From an uncultured Bacteroidales bacterium (GTDB lineage Bacteria; Bacteroidota; Bacteroidia; Bacteroidales; UBA932), in NCBI GenBank assembly GCA_934726455.1, contig CAKVDS010000011.1, forward strand, positions 1-47,596: a DNA stretch of 47,596 bases, in the 5' to 3' direction. The position numbers were made by a program, and so were the translations under genes. Within the stretch, counting starts at the first letter, position 1; every line of letters begins with the position of its first letter. The notes under the pieces are model-generated. The model did not search any database, was not told where the DNA came from, and worked only from the letters and a program-made list of their open reading frames with translations. Of the stretch, positions 1-10,101 are shown piece after piece.

Positions 1-17
1 CAGGGATAACGACGAAA

Positions 18-67
18 AGTCAACTAAAATCAGTTATAAAAGACAAAACCGAGTCAACCTAAATCAG
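18..67. repeat. Pair of imperfect 16-bp direct repeats
   Basis: Two copies of AGTCAACYWAAATCAG lie at 18-33 and 52-67, identical at 14 of 16 positions and spaced 34 bp start to start. They sit at the extreme left end, so more copies may lie outside the window. Two copies with a short spacer are not enough to call a CRISPR array. The second copy overlaps the block shared with the right end of the window. Confidence 0.6.
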
Positions 68-127
68 GAAAACACATGCCGTGCGCACGAGAGGGTCTGG
101 TGCGCACAGAATGGTCCGCGTGCGCAC
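51..127 (-). repeat. Left-end copy of shared block plus three GTGCGCAC palindromes
   Basis: GTGCGCAC occurs at 81-88, 100-107 and 120-127. On the minus strand these are followed, after 21 nt or more, by GGTTGACTC (complement of 51-59), preceded by CCTGA four bases earlier (complement of 51-68). The same order, in the opposite orientation, is at 47502-47546. No further GTGCGCAC was noticed elsewhere in the window by eye. Confidence 0.65.
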
Positions 128-255
128 GAGGCTGGAGACGGGGACGAGGCCGGAGACGGGGACGAGACCGGAGACGGTGACGGGGCTGGAGACGAGGACG
201 CGGCCGGGGACGGGACGGTGACGAGACCGGAGACGGGGACGAGGTTGGAAACGGA
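128..255. repeat. Degenerate 18-bp tandem repeat
   Basis: About seven units of the form GAGRCYGGAGACGGKGAC run from 128 (clear units start at 128, 146, 164, 182 and 223, with one irregular unit at 200-222). The plus strand is purine-rich. Reading frames across it give only Pro/Ser/Ala repeats and overlap no recognisable domain, so I treat it as non-coding. The remainder of 1-333 holds no gene; a small inverted repeat CCCAGA/TCTGGG is at 292-306 without a T tract. Confidence 0.75.
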
Positions 256-333
256 ACTTATGACAGGACCGGCAGCGCGGTAGTGGCGACGCCCAGACAA
301 TCTGGGATCGTCAGCCCGGGGCGCAATCCGTCC

Positions 334-1413
334 TTACCGCGAAGCGAAGAGCAGCAGAGCCAGGCCGGCGAGCAAGATGGCGAGGTCCACGGCCTTGTCC
401 TTGATATGGTTTTCCTTGAAGAGCAGCGCCCCGAAGATGAAAGTGATGACTACACTGCTGCGCCTTATCATCGAGATGACCGAGAGCAGTGCGCCCTCGT
501 CTTTGACCGCGTAAAAGTAGAACGCATCGGAGATGGTGATCAGCACTGCTATGAGCACCAGACGCCAGTCCCAGCGGAACTTCTGGAACCCGCCTGTCCG
601 CCCGGCCCCCGCCGCAGCAGAATCTGCCGGTGTCCCTGCCGCAGAACTCCCGGCCCCCACCGCAGAATCCGCCGGCGTCCCCGCGGTAGCTGAAACTGAA
701 ACCACCTCCGCAGCAGAATCCCCCGCCGGACCCACAGCAATTGAAGCCGAACCACCAGCCGAAGCCGAAACCGACCCCGAGCCAGCCGCAGTGCCCATAG
801 CCGCAGCCGAAGCCGCCTGCCCCTTGCGGAACCTTAGATATTGGAGCAGGATCAGCAGCGCCAAGACAATTGTTATATAGACATTGGTCCAGCTCTGCAC
901 GAACATCGGCTGGAGATGCCCCAGGATGTACTTGTCGTACAGCGCGCTGGCCGCTCCGGTGAGCACCGACACGACCATCCATGCTATACCCTTGTCTGAG
1001 GTGAACGAGATACCCTCCTTCTTGCTGGAGCGCGCCAGAAGCAGGAGAGCTGCCATCACGAGCGCGACACCGGCCCACTGCAGCAGGCTCAGCCTTTCGC
1101 CGAACAGGATTATGGAGAATATCACGACGAACATCGGACGCGACGCCTTGATGGTGCTTGCCGTTGTGAGCGGCAGAAGCTTGAGCGCGACAAGACCTGA
1201 GATCCAGGAAGAAGACACCAGCACGGCCTTGAACACCAGACTCAGGTGATCCTCAATCGGACCGCTTGACAGAAAAGGGCAGAGAAACAGGGCGGAGAGA
1301 GCGGTGGCGCCCAGCAGTACCCACAGGACGCTGTTTTTTTTGAGAGCCTGCTTCTTCTCCACATCGTAGATGCCGAGCAGGACGGCGGAGCATACGGATA
1401 ACCAAACCCACAT
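334..1413 (-). CDS. EamA/DMT-superfamily transporter with a low-complexity insert
   Basis: This is an integral membrane protein of the drug/metabolite transporter superfamily; substrate unknown. The start MWVWLSV at 1413 is chosen because it begins the first membrane helix as in Bacteroidetes homologues, with the family-like GIYDVEKK just after it. A TTG at 1458 would add 15 residues. Hydrophobic helices fill residues 1-195 and 280-359. Between them, about residues 196-277 are Ala, Gly, Ser, Thr and Pro with a 15-residue internal repeat containing AGTPADSA twice. Normal family members of about 300 residues lack this loop. No partner gene lies in the same direction. The 224-bp gap to the divergent uvrA-like gene holds the leaders of both genes. 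Confidence 0.85.
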   Translation of the reverse strand: MWVWLSVCSAVLLGIYDVEKKQALKKNSVLWVLLGATALSALFLCPFLSSGPIEDHLSLVFKAVLVSSSWISGLVALKLLPLTTASTIKASRPMFVVIFSIILFGERLSLLQWAGVALVMAALLLLARSSKKEGISFTSDKGIAWMVVSVLTGAASALYDKYILGHLQPMFVQSWTNVYITIVLALLILLQYLRFRKGQAASAAAMGTAAGSGSVSASAGGSASIAVGPAGDSAAEVVSVSATAGTPADSAVGAGSSAAGTPADSAAAGAGRTGGFQKFRWDWRLVLIAVLITISDAFYFYAVKDEGALLSVISMIRRSSVVITFIFGALLFKENHIKDKAVDLAILLAGLALLLFASR

Positions 1414-1620
1414 AAGGATAGTAATCGTTAAAAAATAACTTGCATCACCTTTGGGCAATCTTTTTGGTCTATATTCCTTTTTTCATCAGTCATGTGCCAC
1501 CGGCACACTCCTTCTTCAAAAAGTAATCTATCCTCAAAAATCTTTGCCAAATCTGCGGCAACTTATTTTTTGCCGCTTACATATGCACTAAAAACCGGGG
1601 TCAAAGATACAATAATTTCG

Positions 1621-1628
1621 TAACTTTG
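1621..1628 (+). promoter_or_regulatory. Bacteroidetes -7 box (TAACTTTG) of the uvrA-like gene
   Basis: TAACTTTG matches the TAnnTTTG consensus and ends 9 bases before the ATG at 1638. With transcription starting about 5 nt after the box, the leader would be only about 5 nt. The box contains the TTG that a start-codon search could mistake for the gene start. Confidence 0.6.
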
Positions 1629-1637
1629 CCGCCGCTT

Positions 1638-4345
<2,708 letters not shown>

Positions 4346-4349
<4 letters not shown>

Positions 4350-5338
4350 CAAAAATCGAAGCCGCAAGGCAGGAATACATGGACTGGTGCCACGCAGTGG
4401 GCATCGACACCATCGAAAAACTCAACGAAGCCCTCTTCCTCGGGAAGGGGATAGAACTCATCAATCTCTGCGAGGCACGTCAGGAGCGTAAATATGCCGA
4501 TGCCGCCGACCAGATATTCTGGAACCGGCACAACTGCCGCATCGTGATGATGTCGGGGCCATCCTCCAGCGGGAAGACGAGCTCCTCCCTGCGCATAGCG
4601 CAGCAGGCCAGGGTTCTCGGGCTCAACCCGAAAGTCATAGAACTGGACAACTATTTCGTGGACAGGGACAAGACACCGAAGGACGAGAACGGGGAATACG
4701 ATTTCGAGGCTCTGGAGGCGATGGATGTGAAATATCTCAACGAGCAGCTCACCGCACTCTTGCGCGGCGAGGAGATAGAAGTGCCGAAGTTCGACTTCGC
4801 CGCCGGCTGCCGCAAGCCGTCCGGCCACCGCCTCTCGCTCCAAGACAACGACATCCTCTTCATGGAGGGCATACATGCCCTCAACCCGGCGCTGACCCCG
4901 GCCATCCCGCAGGACAAGATTTTCCGTATCTACATCTCCGCCCTTTCAGCCTTGCCGGGAGGAACCAAAGACCACAATTCCACAACCGACAAGCGGCTTC
5001 TCCGCCGCATCGTACGGGACAACCGCACGCGCGGCATCTCCCCGGAGCAGAACATCCTGCGCTGGCCTTCAGTACGTCGCGGCGAGGTCAAGTATATCTT
5101 CCCTTTTGAGGAGAACGCCAATCTTGTCTTCAACTCCTCCACCCTCTATGACCTGCCGCTTCTGAAATACTACGCCGAGCCGCTTCTCTGCGGCATAAGC
5201 GAGTCCTCTCCGGCCTACGCCAAGGCGCAGGAACTTCTGGAGTTCGTCGCGATGGTGACTCCGCTCAAGCCTGCGGAGATAGCGGCCATACCTCCGACTT
5301 CGATCATGCGTGAATTTATAGGCGGACAAACCTTATAA
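4346..5338 (+). CDS. Uridine-kinase-like nucleoside kinase, short form without TGS domain
   Basis: This is a P-loop kinase of the uridine kinase/phosphoribulokinase family, expected to phosphorylate a nucleoside. It has GPSSSGKTS at 71-79, the DNYFVDRDKTP substrate region, EGIHALNP, the arginine-rich TTDKRLLRRIVRD stretch and the C-terminal MREFIGGQ ending seen in Bacteroidetes homologues. From memory, many homologues are about 550 residues, with a threonyl-tRNA-synthetase-like TGS region in front. This one is 330 residues and starts just before the kinase part. The start overlaps the uvrA-like stop by 4 bp (ATGA), which supports both the start and translational coupling. The real substrate cannot be read from the sequence. 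Confidence 0.85.
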
Positions 5339-5342
5339 TACT

Positions 5343-6047
5343 ATGGATAAAGGAAAGTTTTATGCTGGCCTTGCCATAATGGCTGGCCTCATCATCCTCG
5401 GGGCGATGTTCCCGAGGGCCGTCAGGGAGTTCCGCTCCTTCGACCGTACCGTCAACGTCAAAGGCCTCTGCGAGAAGGAGGTCAAGGCCGACAAGGTCAT
5501 CTGGCCGCTCTCCTACAAGGTTGTGGCCAACGATGTCCAGTCCATCTACGACATGACGGACAGCGGCAATGCCAAGATAGTCGAGTTCCTCAAGTCGGGC
5601 GGCATCCCGGAGAGCGAGATAAGCGTGTCCGTGCCGCAGATTTCAGATAAGTATGCCAACGAATACGGAAGCAACGACCGGACATACCGCTACATAGCCA
5701 CCAATGTGGTGACGGTATGTACCGACAAGGTGGACAGCGTCCTTGCCTTGATGAACAGGCAGTCCGAGCTTCTGCGCAAAGGAGTCGTCGTAGTCGGCAG
5801 CAATTGGGAGAACCCTGTAGAATTCCGTTATGAGGCCCTCAATGAGCTGAAGCCTTCCATGGTTGAGGAGGCCACCAAGAACGCCCGCGAGGTCGCGCAG
5901 AAGTTCGCGAGTGATTCCGGCAGCCGCCTCGGCAAGATCAAGACCGCCAGTCAGGGAGTGTTCTCCATCGAGAACCGCGACAGCAACACCCCTTACATCA
6001 AGAAAGTCCGCGTCGTGACCTCCGTCACCTACTATCTCAAGAACTAA
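5343..6047 (+). CDS. SIMPL-domain (DUF541) membrane-anchored protein
   Basis: The 234-residue protein has one N-terminal membrane helix (about residues 6-24) followed by an envelope domain of the SIMPL/DUF541 type. Recognisable parts are VNVKGLCEKEVKADKVIW near the start and the alternating strands and helices ending in VTSVTYYL. The family's molecular role is poorly known; members are periplasmic or secreted beta-rich proteins. It follows the kinase by 4 bp and should share its transcript. Its TAA (6045-6047) shares two bases with the TAG of the convergent endonuclease gene, leaving no room for an intergenic terminator. Confidence 0.85.
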   Translation: MDKGKFYAGLAIMAGLIILGAMFPRAVREFRSFDRTVNVKGLCEKEVKADKVIWPLSYKVVANDVQSIYDMTDSGNAKIVEFLKSGGIPESEISVSVPQISDKYANEYGSNDRTYRYIATNVVTVCTDKVDSVLALMNRQSELLRKGVVVVGSNWENPVEFRYEALNELKPSMVEEATKNAREVAQKFASDSGSRLGKIKTASQGVFSIENRDSNTPYIKKVRVVTSVTYYLKN

Positions 6048-7273
6048 AAATTATATGTCACACTGTCGGGAAAGAGCAATCCGGCAGCATTTTTCTTTAT
6101 TTTGAAGCTGACGGCATCACCGCCTTTCTTTGGCTTGCCTGTTATGGCATCAACTTTCGGGCGTCCCAAAAGCAGGTCAACGGTAATCATGCTTTGCTCC
6201 AGAAGAACGTCAAACTGGGAGACTATCGGATTTCTGGTATGTTCGATTTTATTGAACATGAACTGTTCCTGACCATGGTCTCCCATACGGGTGTCAACCT
6301 CTATCCAGAATGTCTCGTGATGTTTTGTCAGAAGGCAATTGTGCAATGTCTGAAGTCTCCATACTGCTACATCCGCGACTTTCTTGAACCGGTCATTCTC
6401 CTGAATCTCATCTTCTTCAATTTCCAGAAGATTATGAGGATAGTTCATATTCAATCTCAAGTTCTGAGTGTTAGGGACACTGCATCTTAAGGTGTTCCTA
6501 TATGACTTGGTCCCGCCTGACAAGTAACCATACTTGTCTACAATTTCCGCTCCGCTTTTCAGATGGCTGATATCCCAATCAGGAACCTTGCAAAACAGAT
6601 TTTTGCGTATGCTTGGACGCTGGCTTCTAAAACTTTTCAGTTCTATTCCTTTGTAATCAGGAAGCGGCGAATCATTCATGCCAATACCCAACAGGGCTTC
6701 AACCTGACGTCCGATTGCAGTGTCAGCATTCAAGTCTGTGTCAATCCATTGATCCTGATAGTCCATCAGAAGAGCGAGCAACTCCTCCGATACGTGATTG
6801 GCATTGTCAGAAAGATCGCGAACCAAATCTCTTACAGGATTCTCCACTGAGGTCTCGCAACACCTGACTATATCGACTTTTGTAATGTTAATTACGTACA
6901 AATCATTCGGGCTCATTGCTATGATCACATGGATATCATCGGCTTCAGTTGTCTCTTTCAATCTGTAAATCCAAAGACGGGGGTCTCCGTCCTTGGTCTC
7001 CGGACGATACAAAGAGGTTTGAGTATCAATGCTTCCGGATGAGGTCAGAATATGTGTTGGTATAGTTACCTTATATTCTTGTCCTTTTGACTGAAGTTCA
7101 TAGTCGTGCACATTATTTTCTTTGAGATATGTTCTCATCGGAGCCGTGGCATCAAGGATCGATTTCTTCAACCCCGTCGCCGTGATCTGCACCTGAGTGA
7201 ACTTCACGTTATGGTTCACCAGATATTCCATATTCCGCTTTTCAAACGGAGTGAATGAGCGCATGTGTATCAT
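6044..7273 (-). CDS. Type II restriction endonuclease, MvaI/BcnI-like
   Basis: This 409-residue protein lies 4 bp downstream of a DNA cytosine-5 methyltransferase on the same strand, the usual layout of a type II system. Residues 206-213 read DYKGIELK, a PD-(D/E)xK nuclease core (Asp206, Glu211, Lys213) resembling the MvaI/BcnI family, known enzymes of which act on CCNGG-type sites. The rest is not recognised with certainty. Family assignment is from the motif and context; the target sequence is unknown. The start could also be Met4. Base composition is clearly more AT-rich than the flanks, as for horizontally acquired restriction systems. The stop TAG (6044-6046) overlaps the stop of the convergent SIMPL gene. 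Confidence 0.78.
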   Translation of the reverse strand: MIHMRSFTPFEKRNMEYLVNHNVKFTQVQITATGLKKSILDATAPMRTYLKENNVHDYELQSKGQEYKVTIPTHILTSSGSIDTQTSLYRPETKDGDPRLWIYRLKETTEADDIHVIIAMSPNDLYVINITKVDIVRCCETSVENPVRDLVRDLSDNANHVSEELLALLMDYQDQWIDTDLNADTAIGRQVEALLGIGMNDSPLPDYKGIELKSFRSQRPSIRKNLFCKVPDWDISHLKSGAEIVDKYGYLSGGTKSYRNTLRCSVPNTQNLRLNMNYPHNLLEIEEDEIQENDRFKKVADVAVWRLQTLHNCLLTKHHETFWIEVDTRMGDHGQEQFMFNKIEHTRNPIVSQFDVLLEQSMITVDLLLGRPKVDAITGKPKKGGDAVSFKIKKNAAGLLFPDSVTYNF

Positions 7274-7277
7274 AGGT

Positions 7278-9161
7278 CTATTTTATGACTTTAAGAATTG
7301 TGTTGCCGATTGCTCTTGCCATAAGCGGAGGAACGGCATTCCCAACAAGGGTATACTGAGGTATCTCGGATTTTCTCTTGTCGCCTCCGGTCTGCCGCTT
7401 CCCTTGGAATACAAAAGAATCATCAAAAGATTGAAGTCGTGCCATTTCCCGGACTGTCATCGCCCGGAAACGTGAGTAATGGATAAAATCATCCGGCATT
7501 GTCACAACGGTAGGACTTTGTCCCTTAGGATCAAGCACGGTATAATTGCGCTTATTGGACTCAAGATTGTTCTTCTTCAACTCAATCTTGCACGCATCAT
7601 CATAACTGCCATGTTTTGCGATGATTTCCAGACGCTTTTTGACATCCGCATTCTGTGCGCTTGTCTGGTGATTGAACAATTCCTGCTCAACATGAGACAT
7701 CGGATTGCCAAGTTCTTCCGATGTCTTGACGTAAAATGGTTTGCAGTCAAAAACAAACCTATGTTGCAGACGGCCAATACGTGACCACTCGGCAAAGGTA
7801 TGGCTTTCTGATTTCGTATCAGTCGGGCCGTCGATGGCTCTGCTGCAAATCAATGAGTCGAGTTCTTTATTCTTTTTTACTTTGCCATATTCTGTTTTCA
7901 TCTCACCGTTACCGATGAAATCCAGATCTGAAATGGCTTCGTAGACAGTCACTTTCTCATCAGGGGCAACAGTTGCCGGTATCTCCGTGATCAGTTTCTG
8001 GTCATTACGGCACCCGATAAACAGGACGCGCTCGCGATTTTGCGGGACACCATAGTCTGATGATAATACAACTATAGGTTTTTCAATCCTGTATAAGCGG
8101 ATATTTTCAAGCACCTTTTCAAATTCGCTCTCAGTACCATCATTTTTAGCATAATTCCTCAGCGCATCGAAGCACTCATCAAGGGTCATCGCATATAAGC
8201 CGATCATTGATTTGAAAGATTCAACCTTGTCTTGAAAAGCTCCGAACTCCTTTACGTTATCTATGGAGAGCATAATTTTCCCTATGATGGTGTCATCTTC
8301 CAGAGACTCAATGAAATCGTTCATGGGATGGACAAAAGCATCGTTGTCAATATTACAGAAAGCCTTTTCTTGTATGATGGCGTTTTGGATTCTTCGGCGT
8401 TCGTCATTGCGCTTGAGCAAGCTGAGCCCATGACGTATTGTGCTGATCTGTGAGTCAGATTTGCTTATACGGTAGTCAATATTTCTGGTAAGCTCTTTGA
8501 ACCGCTCTTCGAGAAGCAGAAAATACTCTTCAATCAGTGAATCCGTCTTCGAATCTTCTTCTATTTCCAAACGAGCTTTGAGCATAAAGCAGTTTTTCTC
8601 AAATGATGTGGCGGTTCGTGCCAACATCTCATTGAGGTAGCAATATAATCGGGAAACTTGCTTTGGGTCTATGATTGAGCGGATTCTTCTCATAATCTCG
8701 TCCTTGAATCTGCCTTTGTCCTTTGTCAATATTCCTTTTACATTCTCCATGACAAAGTATTTCGGACGGAGTTCAGCAATCACTTTCAGGTAATGTTCAA
8801 ACAAGTTGTCCCTTTTATCATATTTGCGACGGCGTCCGGAAAGGGAGAATGATTGGCAACTCGGACCTCCTGTCACGACATCAATGGAGGTCACGCCTAT
8901 CTTCTTTTTCAGGTCGGTAAGAAATGCCTCCGACATAATGTCCGCTGTAAGAAATTTGGTTTTAAGGCCAAGTTCCTCGTTATATCGAACCCTGTGCGTC
9001 AACTCACAGTTCTCGTTTATGTCGCTCGCCAATATGAAGTCATAATACTTATCATCCGTGTAAGCCTGCATAAACCCTTCGCTTATGCCGCCTGCACCGG
9101 CAAACAAATCTAAAAAAGTAACGGCTTTCCGCCCTTTCAGAAATTCTTTCTTCTCCGCCAT
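7278..9161 (-). CDS. DNA (cytosine-5) methyltransferase with large internal insertion
   Basis: This protects host DNA from the partner nuclease by methylating cytosine at C5. Motif I FLDLFAGAGG (16-25), motif IV GGPSCQSFS with nucleophile Cys102, motif VI MENVKG (138-143), motif VIII PQNRERVLF (373-381), motif IX (566-583) and motif X VGNAVPP (606-612) are all present and in order. PSCQ replaces the usual PPCQ. At 627 residues it is much longer than typical 330-420-residue enzymes. About 210 charged, mostly helical residues (about 150-360) separate motifs VI and VIII, in addition to a normal target-recognition region (about 390-560). It is co-transcribed with the endonuclease and is AT-rich. 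Recognition sequence is unknown. Confidence 0.93.
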   Translation of the reverse strand: MAEKKEFLKGRKAVTFLDLFAGAGGISEGFMQAYTDDKYYDFILASDINENCELTHRVRYNEELGLKTKFLTADIMSEAFLTDLKKKIGVTSIDVVTGGPSCQSFSLSGRRRKYDKRDNLFEHYLKVIAELRPKYFVMENVKGILTKDKGRFKDEIMRRIRSIIDPKQVSRLYCYLNEMLARTATSFEKNCFMLKARLEIEEDSKTDSLIEEYFLLLEERFKELTRNIDYRISKSDSQISTIRHGLSLLKRNDERRRIQNAIIQEKAFCNIDNDAFVHPMNDFIESLEDDTIIGKIMLSIDNVKEFGAFQDKVESFKSMIGLYAMTLDECFDALRNYAKNDGTESEFEKVLENIRLYRIEKPIVVLSSDYGVPQNRERVLFIGCRNDQKLITEIPATVAPDEKVTVYEAISDLDFIGNGEMKTEYGKVKKNKELDSLICSRAIDGPTDTKSESHTFAEWSRIGRLQHRFVFDCKPFYVKTSEELGNPMSHVEQELFNHQTSAQNADVKKRLEIIAKHGSYDDACKIELKKNNLESNKRNYTVLDPKGQSPTVVTMPDDFIHYSRFRAMTVREMARLQSFDDSFVFQGKRQTGGDKRKSEIPQYTLVGNAVPPLMARAIGNTILKVIK

Positions 9162-9204
9162 AGAATAATCCTTCTGACAGAGACATGATTACTCTGCCCG
9201 AGTA

Positions 9205-9212
9205 CAAAGATA
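9205..9212 (-). promoter_or_regulatory. -7 box (TATCTTTG) of the restriction-modification operon
   Basis: The complement reads TATCTTTG, a perfect TAnnTTTG match, 43 bp upstream of the methyltransferase ATG. A GTTG at 9235-9238 (complement) lies at a roughly suitable -33 distance. The adjacent dyad at 9216-9257 covers the spacer and the -33 region. Confidence 0.6.
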
Positions 9213-9215
9213 ATA

Positions 9216-9257
9216 AGAAGTTGTTTTGAATTTTCAACATGAATCAAAACAACTTCT
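9216..9257. promoter_or_regulatory. Perfect 14-bp inverted repeat over the methyltransferase promoter
   Basis: Arms AGAAGTTGTTTTGA (9216-9229) and its exact reverse complement (9244-9257) flank a 14-base centre. The dyad begins 4 bp upstream of the -7 box and spans the -33 region, which is where an operator would act. No separate controller protein gene is present, so the binder, if any, could be the methyltransferase itself or an outside factor. A role as a transcript hairpin is less likely because it lies upstream of the predicted start. Confidence 0.55.
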
Positions 9258-9289
9258 AAATATCAAAATACAAATAGATGTACGGCGAA

Positions 9290-9349
9290 CCGTGGCTGAT
9301 GACACCCGTGCGAGGCTTTTGTGTTGAGCACGGGTGCCATCAGTCACGG
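9290..9349. terminator. Long hairpin at the 3' end of the MBL hydrolase gene
   Basis: Arms 9290-9311 and 9328-9349 pair over 22 positions with one G-T wobble and one A-C mismatch around a 16-base loop. The right arm contains the hydrolase stop codon (9340-9342). It may terminate the minus-strand hydrolase transcript, but no clear U tract follows, so a factor-dependent stop or a boundary of the inserted restriction-modification cassette are alternatives. Confidence 0.5.
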
Positions 9350-10050
9350 TGGTCTGAAGCACTGATTGATACCGGTTCGGCTTCGGGGTCTGCCTCCTCC
9401 GGTTCGTTGAAGGGTTCGAGGAAAGGGTTGCCCGTCCTCTCCTTGCCTATGGTCGTGTCCGGGCCGTGCCCGGGCAGGACTCTGATGCCCGGGTCCAGGA
9501 AAATGAGTTTTTCCATGATGGAGCGGATCTCGTCATCGTACTCCCCGTACTTGAAGTCCGTGCGGCCTATCGCTCCTGCGAACAGGGTGTCACCGGTGAA
9601 CATGGCTCCGTCTTCCCTGTCCAGATAGCACACGCCTCCAGGCGTATGTCCGGGCGTGGTGATGACTTCGAACTCAAGGCCTGCCGCGCTGATTTTCTCT
9701 CCGTCTGAGATGTCTGTCGTGGTGAAACTGCAATCGGGAGCGGGCAGACCGAATCTGGCTGTCATCTCCTGGTCATATTCGAGGATCACCTTGTCTGCCG
9801 GGTTCATATAGACGGGCATGCCGTATATGTCCTGAAGGGCCTTCACCCCGTAGATGTGGTCGAAGTGCGCGTGCGTGAGCAGTATGGCCTCCGGCACAAG
9901 GGACTTGTCCGCAAGCGCTCCGAGCATGGCTTTCTTCTCTTCGTCACAGCAGAATCCAGGATCTACGATGACACAGCGCCCGTCTTCTTTCCAGACTATG
10001 TAGGCTTTTTCCTCGAAGAGGTTGTATGCAAATTGCAGTATGTTCAGCAT
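9340..10050 (-). CDS. Metallo-beta-lactamase-fold hydrolase (glyoxalase II-like)
   Basis: This 236-residue cytosolic hydrolase has the metal-binding motif THAHFDH, then TTPGHTPG, GDTLF and LPGHGPDT, the usual set for a dinuclear zinc hydrolase of the glyoxalase II/YcbL type. The substrate is probably a thioester such as an S-acylglutathione analogue, but that cannot be told from sequence. The start MLNILQFAYNLFEEKAYIVW at 10050 fits the family N-terminus; the upstream extension to 10170 runs across the promoter region. The last 25 or so residues (after GNPFLEPF) are an acidic Pro/Glu/Ser tail whose last codons lie in the long hairpin at 9290-9349. The gene is divergent from the dNK genes. Confidence 0.9.
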   Translation of the reverse strand: MLNILQFAYNLFEEKAYIVWKEDGRCVIVDPGFCCDEEKKAMLGALADKSLVPEAILLTHAHFDHIYGVKALQDIYGMPVYMNPADKVILEYDQEMTARFGLPAPDCSFTTTDISDGEKISAAGLEFEVITTPGHTPGGVCYLDREDGAMFTGDTLFAGAIGRTDFKYGEYDDEIRSIMEKLIFLDPGIRVLPGHGPDTTIGKERTGNPFLEPFNEPEEADPEAEPVSISASDHRD

Positions 10051-10069
10051 TTCTTTGAAGTTCAGCCTC

Positions 10070-10077
10070 CAAAAATA
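10070..10077 (-). promoter_or_regulatory. -7 box (TATTTTTG) of the MBL hydrolase gene
   Basis: The complement reads TATTTTTG, matching TAnnTTTG, and ends 19 bases before the ATG at 10050. It is 12 bp from the divergent -7 box at 10090-10097, so the two promoters overlap back to back. Confidence 0.55.
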
Positions 10078-10089
10078 CGAAATTATGGC

Positions 10090-10097
10090 TAATTTTG
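10090..10097 (+). promoter_or_regulatory. -7 box (TAATTTTG) of the first dNK gene, leaderless arrangement
   Basis: TAATTTTG matches TAnnTTTG and ends only 4 bases before the ATG at 10102. Transcription would then begin at or next to the start codon. Confidence 0.6.
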
Positions 10098-10101
10098 CTC
10101 C

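Noticed and set aside
18..67. CRISPR array
   Set aside because: Only two imperfect 16-bp repeats with an 18-bp spacer are visible and no cas genes are in the window.
64..300. 78-codon frame with Pro-Ser-Ala repeats at the left end
   Set aside because: It is a translation of the 18-bp tandem repeat (period 6 residues), with no signal, domain or promoter.
6044..9290. Transposon or phage carrying the restriction system
   Set aside because: No transposase, integrase or terminal repeats flank the AT-rich cassette; only the internal dyad and the hairpin at its upstream edge were found.
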